Shown here: positions 9,043 to 17,885 of the stretch, piece after piece
Layout of the letters: each line of letters starts with the position of its first letter
Position numbering within the stretch: position 1 is the first letter of the stretch
Assembly (NCBI RefSeq): GCF_018918005.1
Contig: NZ_JAHLPR010000013.1
Coordinates: forward strand, 1 to 64,000
Direction of reading: 5' to 3'
From: Paenibacillus sp. MSJ-34
GTDB taxonomy: Bacteria; Bacillota; Bacilli; Paenibacillales; Paenibacillaceae
DNA length: 64,000 nt
Notes under the pieces: generated by a model
The model's input: the letters and a program-made list of their open reading frames with translations, nothing else
The model's database searches: none
What the model was told of the DNA's origin: nothing
Program-made: the position numbers and the translations under genes

Positions 9043-9271
9043 CAATCTCATGTCTGCCTACGGGCATTCCGCAGAGGATGCGCTGCGGATCGTCAATGAA
9101 TATTTGCCAGTCCTGCATGCGCTGGATCGTTACGACAACACGGAAACTTATGCGGAGCGATTCCATTCCGCCTTTCAACGGAACGTCTCGGGGAAGAACT
9201 GGCTTGCCCGCATCCGCAAATTGTCCGCGGAGTTGAACCGCAGCGGCGATTATCGAACGAAAATCCAGTAA
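8984..9271 (+). CDS. Small acidic partner of the DUF3990 protein
   Basis: A 95-residue, charged, probably helical soluble protein that starts inside the DUF3990 gene with its own GGTGGG ribosome site. I do not recognise the sequence. DUF3990 genes in other Firmicutes are often paired with a small DUF3791-type protein, so position suggests an analogous partner, perhaps an antitoxin or immunity protein. The 59-base overlap implies coupled translation. A hairpin with a run of T follows 20 bases downstream, closing a two-gene unit. Confidence 0.7.
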   Translation: MQPGEKAYEQLDYYEQGIVNNLMSAYGHSAEDALRIVNEYLPVLHALDRYDNTETYAERFHSAFQRNVSGKNWLARIRKLSAELNRSGDYRTKIQ

Positions 9272-9290
9272 GCGAGAATACGATTGAAAG

Positions 9291-9311
9291 GACGCCGTCA
9301 GGCGTTTTTTT
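9291..9311 (+). terminator. Terminator after the DUF3990 pair
   Basis: ACGCC-GTCA-GGCGT short hairpin followed by seven T. Confidence 0.7.
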
Positions 9312-9662
9312 ATTGGCAGCGTGCCGGAAATCAAATTTCCCCACGAAAGGTTGTTTAAGCTCTGTCACTAACAATTTAATAGAACTGGGTTATGAGGGAT
9401 TCGGAGAAATTGGTGTGGGGAGATTAATCCTTAACCTGAGCAAAAGGGATTTCCACAAAAGGGGGCGGAAGAAGGAAAGCGCCCGGACCGATGCTGTGAC
9501 GAAAATCATTGCGGCGCGGACGGAATGAAACGGTTTTGTGAACAATATGTATAATTTTGTCCTAAAGAATTGCTTTTCGGTGCATGGAAACGTACAATCA
9601 GGATATCCGTACCAATTGCAGGGAATAACGGATATGTTGTTGACGCCAGAATGGAGGGAAAA
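9312..9662. other. Intergenic stretch without a convincing gene
   Basis: The open frames here lack ribosome sites and family resemblance. A TATAAT at 9550-9555 may be the -10 of the yisL promoter, though no good -35 is visible. A GGAGGG at 9653-9658 is the yisL ribosome site. Confidence 0.5.
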
Positions 9663-10004
9663 ATGAATATGTTTAATATTTTTTATCAATCTCACGCAGG
9701 TTCGTGGGCCATATTGATTGTGCTGTTTCTATTAAGCTGCATCTTTCAACGGCAAAAGGTTACCGGAATTTTGTTGAAAATTTTTTACTTGATTATGCTC
9801 GTGTCGGGAATCGGTATGCTCGTAATGTTGAAATTCCCGCTGATGTACGTAATCAAAGGCTTGTTGGCGATTGTGGCGATCGGCATGATGGAGGCGATTA
9901 TGGGCCGCTTGCGCAGAAAACAGCCGACCGCCGTTTTTTGGGTGATTTTAGTCGTCGCACTCGCATTGGTCATATTGCTAGGTTTCAAAGTTTTGCAATT
10001 TTAA
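9663..10004 (+). CDS. yisL: YisL family small membrane protein
   Basis: A 113-residue protein with four hydrophobic segments, matching the YisL/DUF1516 family of Bacilli in length and topology. It has a short polar start, a HAGSWAI motif and a short RRKQP loop before the last helix. Function is unknown. The start is the ATG after GGAGGGAAAA; the reading frame is open further upstream but without a ribosome site. kbaA follows after about 40 bases. Confidence 0.8.
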   Translation: MNMFNIFYQSHAGSWAILIVLFLLSCIFQRQKVTGILLKIFYLIMLVSGIGMLVMLKFPLMYVIKGLLAIVAIGMMEAIMGRLRRKQPTAVFWVILVVALALVILLGFKVLQF

Positions 10005-10045
10005 CAAAATTATTGATTGTAATGAGATGCGGGGTTTGACGGAAT

Positions 10046-10642
10046 ATGATCAAAAAAATGTTCTATCTGTTTTGGACGACGATGGCGCTCGGGATCGGCT
10101 CGGGCGTTTTGGTGTGGGCTTTGCTGCGGTCGATCGATCCGACGTTTATTTTTCTGGACGATAAAATAAGCAAATATGAAATTTCCTCGCTGTTTTTAGG
10201 GGTTGCGACCATTACGTTAATTAGCGTAATCGGTTTTATCGCTTTTTTGTTCGGCAGATTTTATATTATCGGCATTTTGCGCAACCGGCTAAAAGCGTGG
10301 AATTTTATCCAAATCTTTTTTATCGTGCTGACGTTGTTCGACCTGTTCTACATCCGTTTGAAAAAGTTCTCGAGCGGAGAGGAAAGCCTTGGAGCTTATA
10401 TTTGGCTGCCGCTCGTCATTCTTCTTGTCGCCGTAGCGGTCACCTATTGGAAGGTCCGGCTCACCAACAAGCACGCGATCTTGCCGACGCTCTTCTTTAT
10501 GATCGTTATTACGACGCTGGAACTGCTTCCTTCGTTATCGGTCAATCGTATCGAATATATTGTGTACATGCTCGTTCCGCTCGTCGTATGCAATGCGTGG
10601 CAAATTCTTACGCTGCATAAATTGGTAGGCGAGAAAGCATAA
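10046..10642 (+). CDS. kbaA: KinB-signalling pathway activation protein KbaA
   Basis: A 198-residue membrane protein with about six hydrophobic segments, the same length as B. subtilis KbaA. Shared features include the LFDLFYIRLKKFSSGEESLGAYI-like centre (here about residues 92-114) and the C-terminal LVPLVVCNAWQILTLHKL segment. KbaA is needed for full activity of the sporulation kinase KinB in the phosphorelay to Spo0A. The gene supports an endospore-forming host. A clear terminator follows. Confidence 0.85.
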   Translation: MIKKMFYLFWTTMALGIGSGVLVWALLRSIDPTFIFLDDKISKYEISSLFLGVATITLISVIGFIAFLFGRFYIIGILRNRLKAWNFIQIFFIVLTLFDLFYIRLKKFSSGEESLGAYIWLPLVILLVAVAVTYWKVRLTNKHAILPTLFFMIVITTLELLPSLSVNRIEYIVYMLVPLVVCNAWQILTLHKLVGEKA

Positions 10643-10656
10643 CGGCATCGCGCGCC

Positions 10657-10702
10657 AACCTTGACCTAACCGGGCTTCCGCCGGCTGAAGTCAAGGTTTT
10701 TT
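10657..10702 (+). terminator. Terminator after kbaA
   Basis: AACCTTGAC pairs with GTCAAGGTT around a GC-rich inner region, then a run of T. Confidence 0.85.
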
Positions 10703-10768
10703 GCGTTGTCCCGTTTATGTTACAATGAGAGAATACGACTTTATTCAAGTAAAAGTAGGGATTATAAT

Positions 10769-12688
10769 ATGAACTTATTGACGATCGAACATATATCGAA
10801 AAGCTATGGCGACAAAATATTGTTCCAAGACGTATCCTTCGGCATAGCGGAGGGAGAGAAGATCGGCATTATCGGAGTGAACGGAACGGGCAAATCGACG
10901 TTTTTGAAAGTGATTGCGGGCTTGGAGCCTCCCGACAGCGGTCAAATTTCCGTAGGAAATCGGGTGCGCATTCAATATTTGCCGCAACAGCCGCAATTCG
11001 ATCCGGAGGCGACCGTCCTGCGGCAAGTGTTCCAAGGCGATTCGCCGCAAATGCGCGCGGTGCGCGAATATACGGAGACGTTGGAATTGCTCGCATTGAA
11101 TGAAAACGACAAAGCGCTGCAGGAGCGATTGGTTTATTGGAGCGGTGAAATCGACCGCTATGACGCTTGGCAGTTGGAGAGCGAAGCGAAGACCGTGCTG
11201 ACGAAGCTGGGCGTAACCCGTTTTGACGCGCGGGTCGGCGAGATGTCGGGCGGACAGCGGAAGCGGGTCGCTCTGGCCGCGGCGCTTATTCAGCCGTCGG
11301 ATTTGCTCATATTGGACGAGCCGACGAACCATATCGATAACGCCTCCGTCATTTGGCTGGAGCAATATTTGCAGAAACGCAAAGGCGCGCTGCTCATGAT
11401 TACGCATGACCGATACTTTTTGGACCGGGTGGCTGGCCGGATGCTGGAGCTGGATCATGGGCGCATGTTCAGTTACGAAGCGAATTACACCCGATTTCTC
11501 GAACTGAAGGCGGAACGGGAGGAGCGGGAAGCGGCGTCCGAGCAGAAACGGCAAAATTTGCTGCGAAACGAGCTGGCATGGATACGCCGCGGCGCGAAGG
11601 CGAGAACGACGAAGCAGAAAGCCCGCATCGACCGCTTCGAGCAGTTGCAAGCCCAAGAGACCGCCCATCGAACCGATACGCTCGACGTCTCTGTCGCTTC
11701 ATCCAGGCTCGGCAAAAAAATAATCGAAATCGAGCATCTGTCCAAGAAGGCGGGCGATCGGACGTTAATTCGCGATTTCAGTTATATCGCGGTAAGAGAC
11801 GACCGGGTCGGCATCGTCGGGACGAACGGAAGCGGCAAGACGACGCTGCTCAACATGATCTCCGGCGCCATGCCGGCGGATAGCGGTTCGATTGCGATCG
11901 GGCCGACGGTGAAGCTCGGCTACTTCTCGCAAGAGCATCAGGAACTGGACGAGGACTTGCGCGTGATCGAATACGTACAGGAGGAGGCCGAAGTCGTCCA
12001 TACGGCGGACGGATCCGTCATTACGGCAGCGCAAATGTTGGAACGGTTTCTGTTTACGAGAGCGATGCAATGGACGAAAATCGCCAAATTGTCGGGCGGC
12101 GAGAAACGCCGGTTAGTACTGTTGCGGGTATTGATGAGCGCGCCGAATGTGCTGCTGCTCGACGAGCCGACGAACGATTTGGACATTCAGACGCTCGCCG
12201 TGTTGGAGGACTATTTGGACGAGTTTCCCGGCGTTGTGTTCGTCGTATCGCATGACCGGTACTTTTTGGACCGTACGGTCGATAAAATCGTCGCCTTCGA
12301 GGGGGACGGGGTTCTGCGAACGCATGTCGGCAATTATAGCGAATATGAACAATATGCCGGCAAACTTGCGGCGGACGCGGTGCCATCCGATAAAGCATCG
12401 GCCGGTGCGCCAAACGGCAAACCTTCCCGTCAAGAGCGGGAAAAGCAGGAACGACTGCGCTTTACCTATCAGGAACAGCGCGATTTCGAACAAATCGACG
12501 GCTGGATTGAGGAGACGGAACAGAAGCTGCGCGATATTGCGGAACAGATGGAGGCGTCGTTCAGCGACTCCGTCCGGCTGCAAGAGCTGGTGCAAGAACA
12601 AGAGTCGCAGGAACAGAAGCTGGAACAACTGATGGAGCGCTGGACGTATTTAAACGAATTGGCGGAAAAGATCGCGCAATCCAAATAG
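10769..12688 (+). CDS. ABC-F family ATPase, Uup type
   Basis: A 639-residue cytoplasmic protein with two ATP-binding cassettes and no membrane segments. Cassette 1 has GVNGTGKST (about residues 36-44), SGGQRKRV and LLILDEPTNH. Cassette 2 has GTNGSGKTT (about 351-359), LSGGEKRR and LLLDEPTNDLD. An arginine-rich linker joins them, and a glutamine/glutamate-rich coiled coil forms the last 100 residues, as in Uup/YdiF-like proteins. ABC-F proteins act on ribosomes or translation factors rather than transport. The ATG at 10769 was chosen because the beta-strand LLTIEHISKSYG begins there. Confidence 0.9.
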   Translation: MNLLTIEHISKSYGDKILFQDVSFGIAEGEKIGIIGVNGTGKSTFLKVIAGLEPPDSGQISVGNRVRIQYLPQQPQFDPEATVLRQVFQGDSPQMRAVREYTETLELLALNENDKALQERLVYWSGEIDRYDAWQLESEAKTVLTKLGVTRFDARVGEMSGGQRKRVALAAALIQPSDLLILDEPTNHIDNASVIWLEQYLQKRKGALLMITHDRYFLDRVAGRMLELDHGRMFSYEANYTRFLELKAEREEREAASEQKRQNLLRNELAWIRRGAKARTTKQKARIDRFEQLQAQETAHRTDTLDVSVASSRLGKKIIEIEHLSKKAGDRTLIRDFSYIAVRDDRVGIVGTNGSGKTTLLNMISGAMPADSGSIAIGPTVKLGYFSQEHQELDEDLRVIEYVQEEAEVVHTADGSVITAAQMLERFLFTRAMQWTKIAKLSGGEKRRLVLLRVLMSAPNVLLLDEPTNDLDIQTLAVLEDYLDEFPGVVFVVSHDRYFLDRTVDKIVAFEGDGVLRTHVGNYSEYEQYAGKLAADAVPSDKASAGAPNGKPSRQEREKQERLRFTYQEQRDFEQIDGWIEETEQKLRDIAEQMEASFSDSVRLQELVQEQESQEQKLEQLMERWTYLNELAEKIAQSK

Positions 12689-12895
12689 CCGGGAGAGCGA
12701 CGTTGGCGGTAGAGGATACCAATTATTCCACTGGCGTTGCATTGAATTTTGCTAGCTGGGACGGTGTCGTTACATTTAACGGATTTCCAAGGTCTTATTT
12801 TTCAAATTTCAGTCGATTTTCGGAATTAACGGATTTTCGAACCGTTAACATGCCGCGGCCGGCCCGGAAATGCTATAAATAATCGTCCAGCACCA

Positions 12896-13672
12896 TCACT
12901 TCACTGCAATCATCTGATAGACCTCCCGGAGATCGCCCGGAAGCGATATTTCCGCGCTGCGCATTTGCGAGGAACCGTCGCCGTCGAGGAATATGCCTTC
13001 TTTGCCGAGATCCGGGGCGATTCGTTCCAGGATGGCGGTTCGGAATTGTTCGGCGGTGCATGGGGTAGGGGAGACGATCAAGTACAGAGATCCGGCCTCG
13101 TCATATATCATTCCTGACCGCATGTGGAGGCTGTCGGCGAGAGGCAGCCCTTGTGCCGCCGCCTCGCCGGTCCAGGATGCTTCATCTTGTAAATTCATGC
13201 TGACGCCTCCCTGCGCCCAATAATTCGCTTGATCGGTGACAAGCAGTTCGTCGGCCGAACGGACAGCCTGAACCGACAGCCGATTGGCTGCGGCATCCCA
13301 TACCAAGGTTCCGCGGGCATATTTGACGTTGAACCAACCGGAGCCGTATTGGCCTGGCTCCCCCTTAACAGGCCTATGATTTTGTACGGCGATGGAGAGA
13401 ATGTCGCCCTCATAGAAAAAGCCGCCGTTGATTCCATACGATTTCGTTTCGGCAACGTTCGCGGCGACCGCTTGAAGCTCGATCCGGTCAGGCGTCGTTC
13501 TCATATAATGGAGGCGGACTCCGTTCGATGCGGTCGTACCCGCGTACGTATAAGTGCGAGGGGGCTCCGTATCGGCCCGGATCAGGCTAAGCGTCGCGAG
13601 CAAGCAAGCCGCAACGGCCAATGCCATCCGCCGTCCGGCTTTGCGCCGCCGAGTCGCTGCGGATAATTCCAT
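12896..13672 (-). CDS. Phosphodiester glycosidase-like secreted protein (DUF2233/NAGPA domain)
   Basis: A 258-residue protein with a basic N-terminus and one hydrophobic segment (about residues 15-31), so secreted or membrane-anchored. The NAGPA-type domain shows the GINGGFFYEGDILSIAV block (about 79-95) and a C-terminal EGIFLDGDGSSQM block, the glycine/aspartate-rich active-site pattern of the family. Members cleave phosphodiester-linked sugars or peptidoglycan-related substrates. Its ATG overlaps the stop of the upstream peptidase gene by one base (TAATG), so translation is coupled. Confidence 0.8.
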   Translation of the reverse strand: MELSAATRRRKAGRRMALAVAACLLATLSLIRADTEPPRTYTYAGTTASNGVRLHYMRTTPDRIELQAVAANVAETKSYGINGGFFYEGDILSIAVQNHRPVKGEPGQYGSGWFNVKYARGTLVWDAAANRLSVQAVRSADELLVTDQANYWAQGGVSMNLQDEASWTGEAAAQGLPLADSLHMRSGMIYDEAGSLYLIVSPTPCTAEQFRTAILERIAPDLGKEGIFLDGDGSSQMRSAEISLPGDLREVYQMIAVK

Positions 13673-14712
13673 TACGCCTCTTGCGCGTAGGCGGCAAGCA
13701 GGCGCGCCGTATTGGCGATCGCCTGAATATGCGTCCGCTCCATCGCATGCGAAGCGTGCACCCCCGGCCCGATTAAGGCGGCGCGGATATTATGTCCGGC
13801 CCGCAGCGCGGCCGAAGCGTCGGAGCCGTAATGCGGATATATATCGACGGCATAGGGGATGCCGTCTTGCTCCGCCAGCGAGACGAGGCGGCTGACCATA
13901 TCGTAGTCATACGGTCCGGAAGAGTCTTTGGCGCAAATGGAAACATCGAGTTCCGTCGTCGTCAAATCGTCGCCGATCGCGCCCATATCGACGGCGATCA
14001 GTTCGGTAATTTCCCCGGGAATATAGGAGGCGCCGTGCCCGATTTCCTCGTAGTTCGTAATGATCGCCCGCAACGTTCTCGCCGGCGTCCAACCTTCGCG
14101 CCGAATCGATTCCAACAAGCCGAATATGGCGGCAACGCTCGCTTTGTCGTCCAAATGGCGCGATTTAATATAGCCGTTCCCGAGCAGGACGGCGCGCGCA
14201 TCGAATGAGATGAAATCGCCCGGCCGAATGCCAAGCTTTGCGACATCTTCCTTGGTGCGGACCGGTTCGTCGATTCGAACTTCCATATTCGCTTCCTCGC
14301 GCTTGAAGTCGCGGGCGTCCGTATAGACGTGCACGGAAGGATGCGACGTTAAGATCGTGCCTGTGTACGTTCTGCCGTCGCGCGTGTGAATGAGGCAATA
14401 TTCATTCTCAATGGATTGCATCATATAGCCTCCGACAGGCGTTAAACGCAGCGTTCCCGTCGCGTTCACGGAGCGGACCATCGCGCCCAGCGTGTCGGCA
14501 TGCGCCGTCAATCCAAGCGCCCCTGCATGGTCCCGCCCGGGCACCGTCACGATGATTCCGCCTTTATGCGTCATTTCGGCTGCAAATCCGAGCCGCTCGG
14601 CTTCCGCGCCGATCCGTTCCATAATCCGTTTCGTATAGCCGGTCGGACTCGGTATGTTCAATATTTCTTCCAGAAACGATAGTATGTATTCACGATTCAT
14701 TTGCGGATTCAT
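13672..14712 (-). CDS. M42 family metallopeptidase
   Basis: A 346-residue cytoplasmic, probably oligomeric, di-metal aminopeptidase. Metal ligands are visible in LTAHADTLGAM, in HLDDKAS and in NYEEIGHGAS (the catalytic Glu pair), plus a later VDMGAIGDD. M42 enzymes (glutamyl aminopeptidase/PepA-like, tetrahedral) trim N-terminal residues from peptides; a relative is B. subtilis YtoP. The start at 14712 is chosen for the AAGGAGAAGG at ideal distance. It overlaps the end of the upstream lapA-like gene by 23 bases and the start of the downstream gene by one. Confidence 0.9.
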   Translation of the reverse strand: MNPQMNREYILSFLEEILNIPSPTGYTKRIMERIGAEAERLGFAAEMTHKGGIIVTVPGRDHAGALGLTAHADTLGAMVRSVNATGTLRLTPVGGYMMQSIENEYCLIHTRDGRTYTGTILTSHPSVHVYTDARDFKREEANMEVRIDEPVRTKEDVAKLGIRPGDFISFDARAVLLGNGYIKSRHLDDKASVAAIFGLLESIRREGWTPARTLRAIITNYEEIGHGASYIPGEITELIAVDMGAIGDDLTTTELDVSICAKDSSGPYDYDMVSRLVSLAEQDGIPYAVDIYPHYGSDASAALRAGHNIRAALIGPGVHASHAMERTHIQAIANTARLLAAYAQEA

Positions 14713-15055
14713 TGCCCTTCTCCTTCTTGGACTGTTCTGCTTCTTCGTCCGATTGCTCTTTCGGATGTTCGTCCGATTGCTCATCCGGGAAGCTGTAACC
14801 GGTCGCCTCCAGAACTTGCTGCAATTTCCCTTCCGCGAGCTTCCATTTTTTCTGCAGCTTATATTGCAGAAAAATGCCGTACGACCCGACGATCACGCCG
14901 CCCAGCAGCGTGCAGCCCAATATGAGCAGTATAAGCGGGAGCTGTACGTTGCCGAACAACAGATTCACCCGAACCGGTTCGACGTTGATGACGGCGAATA
15001 CCGCCGTAATGAGCGCAAAGATCAATCCCGCAAGCAATGACCATTGAATTCTCAT
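14690..15055 (-). CDS. LapA/DUF1049 family membrane protein
   Basis: A 121-residue protein with two transmembrane helices (about residues 5-25 and 40-65) separated by the NVEPVRVNLLFG loop typical of the LapA/YrvD family. A coiled segment and a very acidic Glu/Ser/Lys tail follow. In Gram-negatives LapA helps lipopolysaccharide assembly; the Firmicute role is unknown. The ATG at 15055 has AGGAGG at ten bases. The first gene of a three-gene minus-strand operon with the M42 peptidase and the glycosidase-like protein. Confidence 0.8.
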   Translation of the reverse strand: MRIQWSLLAGLIFALITAVFAVINVEPVRVNLLFGNVQLPLILLILGCTLLGGVIVGSYGIFLQYKLQKKWKLAEGKLQQVLEATGYSFPDEQSDEHPKEQSDEEAEQSKKEKGNESANES

Positions 15056-15207
15056 AATAACCATGCCTCCTGTCGCATAAAATCCCTTGCCGGAAGACAA
15101 GGGACCGAATTTCATCCGCTAGCCGCGTTACGTGCGCGAATATGGTTGAATGTGTTCATTATATCATAACCGCAAGCCTGACGAATACGGTTTTCATCAT
15201 AAATAGA

Positions 15208-15239
15208 CCCTATCCGCGAACGGGAATTCGCGGATAGGG
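15208..15239 (-). terminator. Terminator after pepF
   Basis: A perfect 13-base stem (CCCTATCCGCGAA/TTCGCGGATAGGG) just beyond the pepF stop. The T run is short (GGGTCTATTTAT), so termination strength is uncertain. Confidence 0.6.
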
Positions 15240-15255
15240 CAACCGTTTCGAAACA

Positions 15256-17046
15256 TTATTGCACCAAATTCTCCATATCTTCGATCAATTGCTCGAATAC
15301 GCCCATCGCTTCGCGAATCGGTTCCGGCGTGGACATATCGACGCCGGCGCGTTTCAAAATATTGATCGAATAGTCGCTGCCGCCGCTCTTCAAGAAACCG
15401 AGATAGCGTTCCACGGCCGGGGCGCCTTCCTCCAAAATTTGTTTGGCAAAGCTGGTCGCCGCCGAGAAGCCGGTAGCGTATTTATACACGTAAAAGCTGG
15501 TATAGAAATGGGGGATGCGCGCCCATTCCATTTCAATGTCTTTGTCGACCGTCATTTCGCTGCCGTGATATTTCACGTTCAAATCGTAATAGATTTTCGA
15601 CAGTTCCTGCGGCGTCAGCGATTCGCCTTGCTCAACGCGTTCGTGAACGATTTTCTCGAACTCCGCGAACATCGTTTGGCGGAACACCGTTGTGCGGAAT
15701 TGGTCCGCATAATAGGTGAGCAAATACAGCTTCGCTTTCGGATCGTCCGATTTTTTCAGCATATAGTCCATGAGCAGCGCTTCGTTCAGCGTCGAGGCGA
15801 CCTCTGCCAGGAAAATCGTATATTGCGCGTCGCGATAGCCGAGATTCGTATCGGAATAATACGAATGAAGCGCGTGACCCATTTCATGCGCCAGCGTGAA
15901 CATGCTGTTCAAATTGTCTTTATGGTTGAGCAGCACGTACGGATGCGTGCCATAGGCGCCCCAACTGTAGGCGCCGCTTCGTTTGCCTTCGTTCTCGTAT
16001 ACGTCGATCCAGCCCTCGTCGAATCCTTCCTGCAAGTGCTGCAAGTAATCGTCTCCGAGCGGCTTCAGGCTTTCCTTGACCGTTCGCTTCGCTTCTTCAT
16101 AAGTAATATCGAGCTTGTATTCCTCGACAAGCGGGGCGAACAGGTCGTACATATGCAATTCGTCGACTTTCAGCAGCTTCTTGCGCAGTTTCATATAGCG
16201 ATGCAGCAGCGGTAAATGATCGTGGATCGTATCGATCAAATTCGTATAAACTTCTTTCGGAATATTGTCGCCGAAGAGCGACATTTCAAGCACCGAAGGA
16301 TATTTGCGCGCACGAGCGTAAAAAATATTTTTCGTTACATTCGCGTTTAGCGTTGCGGCGATCGTGTTTCTCTGCTTGGCATAGGTGGCGTAAACGGCCT
16401 GGAACGCATTTTTGCGCACCTCGCGGTTGCGGCTCTCCAAAAATTGAATGTAGCTGCCATGTGTCAGCTCGACTTCCTTGCCTTCTTCGTTTTTTACTTT
16501 CGGAAACTTCATGTCCGCGTTATTGATCATGCCGAATATCGTGTTCGGCGCCTGGGACATATTGCCGACTTGCGCGAGCAGCGCTTCCTCCGCTTTGGAC
16601 AATACATGCGCTTTTTGCCGCTTCATTTCCGTTAAAGTCAGCCTATATTCGCTAAGAGAAGGATCGTTAATGAATGAATCCAGTTTCTCGTCGGACAGCC
16701 CAATAATTTCCGGGGTAATAAAAGATAATGCCTCGCTTACTTCGACGCTCAACCTTTTCGCTTTATCCGACAACGCTTGATATGTAGGTTCCGCGGTGTC
16801 CTCGTGATGCCGCATATTGGCGTATACGTACAAACGCTCCGTATGAAGCGATATATCGTCTTCCAAGGAGAAGCATTGTTTGACGGCTTCGGAATCGGAC
16901 AGCTTGCCTTGAAATTCGGCGATTTTCCCAAGCGATTTTTTGACGATTTGATATTCTTGATCCCATTCTTGTTGATTCGCGAACAAATCTTCCAATTTCC
17001 AGCGGTGTTCCGCCGGCACTTCTGTACGTTTCAGGACTTGGCTCAT
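15256..17046 (-). CDS. pepF: Oligoendopeptidase F (M3 family)
   Basis: A 596-residue zinc metallopeptidase that cleaves short peptides in the cytoplasm. The zinc motif HEMGH lies in TLAHEMGHALHSYY (about residue 390), with the downstream Glu (FLAEVASTLNE) as third ligand. Length matches PepF. The start at 17046 has AAGGAGGATATCT directly before it. The frame is open for 39 more codons upstream and looks signal-peptide-like, but lacks a better ribosome site, so PepF is called cytoplasmic as in relatives. Confidence 0.93.
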   Translation of the reverse strand: MSQVLKRTEVPAEHRWKLEDLFANQQEWDQEYQIVKKSLGKIAEFQGKLSDSEAVKQCFSLEDDISLHTERLYVYANMRHHEDTAEPTYQALSDKAKRLSVEVSEALSFITPEIIGLSDEKLDSFINDPSLSEYRLTLTEMKRQKAHVLSKAEEALLAQVGNMSQAPNTIFGMINNADMKFPKVKNEEGKEVELTHGSYIQFLESRNREVRKNAFQAVYATYAKQRNTIAATLNANVTKNIFYARARKYPSVLEMSLFGDNIPKEVYTNLIDTIHDHLPLLHRYMKLRKKLLKVDELHMYDLFAPLVEEYKLDITYEEAKRTVKESLKPLGDDYLQHLQEGFDEGWIDVYENEGKRSGAYSWGAYGTHPYVLLNHKDNLNSMFTLAHEMGHALHSYYSDTNLGYRDAQYTIFLAEVASTLNEALLMDYMLKKSDDPKAKLYLLTYYADQFRTTVFRQTMFAEFEKIVHERVEQGESLTPQELSKIYYDLNVKYHGSEMTVDKDIEMEWARIPHFYTSFYVYKYATGFSAATSFAKQILEEGAPAVERYLGFLKSGGSDYSINILKRAGVDMSTPEPIREAMGVFEQLIEDMENLVQ

Positions 17047-17218
17047 AGATATCCTCCTTAAATTTGGTTCGATGCGGTCTTGGGCGGTTTCGCCGCGAGC
17101 GGCCGAGGGCAACCCGTTTTGCAACAAGCTAACGACTAGCAATAGATAAATGGTTCGGCGCACTGGAATCTCCTATGTACAATTTTGTCCATAGTATGAC
17201 CCGGCAAGCCGAGATTTA

Positions 17219-17410
17219 TCAAATATTTCCGGCGCCTGCATTCAAAAAGCTGTATACGATAAGAAAAAAAGCGAATGCGACCAGCACCAAAGCGATAATC
17301 GAGATTCCGCGCCGCATCTGCGGCGGAATGGAATCTTTCTTCATGACGACGACGGCGCCGAGCGAAAAAGCCAAAATGATAAATATGATTAGAGTAGTAC
17401 TGTTATCCAA
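17219..17410 (-). CDS. Small two-helix membrane protein
   Basis: About 63 residues with two hydrophobic helices joined by a short positively charged loop (KKDSIPPQMRRG). I do not recognise a family. The TTG at 17410 is preferred because GAGG lies eight bases upstream; a GTG nine bases earlier overlaps that site. It follows another small gene on the same strand by 23 bases, so both probably share a transcript. Confidence 0.65.
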   Translation of the reverse strand: MDNSTTLIIFIILAFSLGAVVVMKKDSIPPQMRRGISIIALVLVAFAFFLIVYSFLNAGAGNI

Positions 17411-17433
17411 CGAACTCACCTCTCGTCACGCGG

Positions 17434-17667
17434 TTATACTTGTTTGAAGGCGTCCATGATGTCTTGCCATTCTTGCGGACGGTCCTTAAACTCTTCCTTC
17501 GGAAACCGGTTGTTTGCCCATTGCATTAACGCGGGCCGGCTTAGAAACGTATGGCATTCCTCGCCCCATTGATCCGATATTTCCCGCAAAACGATATATT
17601 TGCCCTGCACTTCGACGGTCATCATGTTCCATTTGTCTTTTTTATATATTTCATGTTTTTTGATCAT
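17434..17667 (-). CDS. Conserved-looking hypothetical protein
   Basis: 77 residues, charged, with no membrane segment, rich in Trp (four) and Lys. It has the look of a small soluble alpha/beta protein: a VEVQGKYIVLREI strand region followed by a helical LSRPALMQWANNRFP. The ATG is preceded by GGAG at eight bases; the frame is open further upstream without a good site. Function unknown. It precedes a small membrane protein gene. Confidence 0.65.
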   Translation of the reverse strand: MIKKHEIYKKDKWNMMTVEVQGKYIVLREISDQWGEECHTFLSRPALMQWANNRFPKEEFKDRPQEWQDIMDAFKQV

Positions 17668-17885
17668 AACAGGCACTCCGTTTCCCGAACTCGAATCGAT
17701 CATTTCTTTTTGTGTAAAATGATAACTCACCCTAAGTAGGAAAGCAAATGAATTTCGCGGTTTTATGATTGATGAATCGGATAGAAAATGGTATTTTGAA
17801 ATGAGCGGACCGGAATCGGCGACCGAAGCGAGGATCCGGGCCGGCTGAGCAGAGTTGAGTTGAGAAAAGAAGAGGAGAGATGAGC

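Noticed and set aside
15259-16215. 318-codon open frame antisense to pepF
   Set aside because: pepF has family motifs and a ribosome site on the other strand; this frame is its shadow.
17047-17163. N-terminal signal-peptide-like extension of pepF
   Set aside because: The in-frame extension looks hydrophobic, but the strong AAGGAGG lies just before the internal ATG and oligoendopeptidase F is cytoplasmic in relatives.
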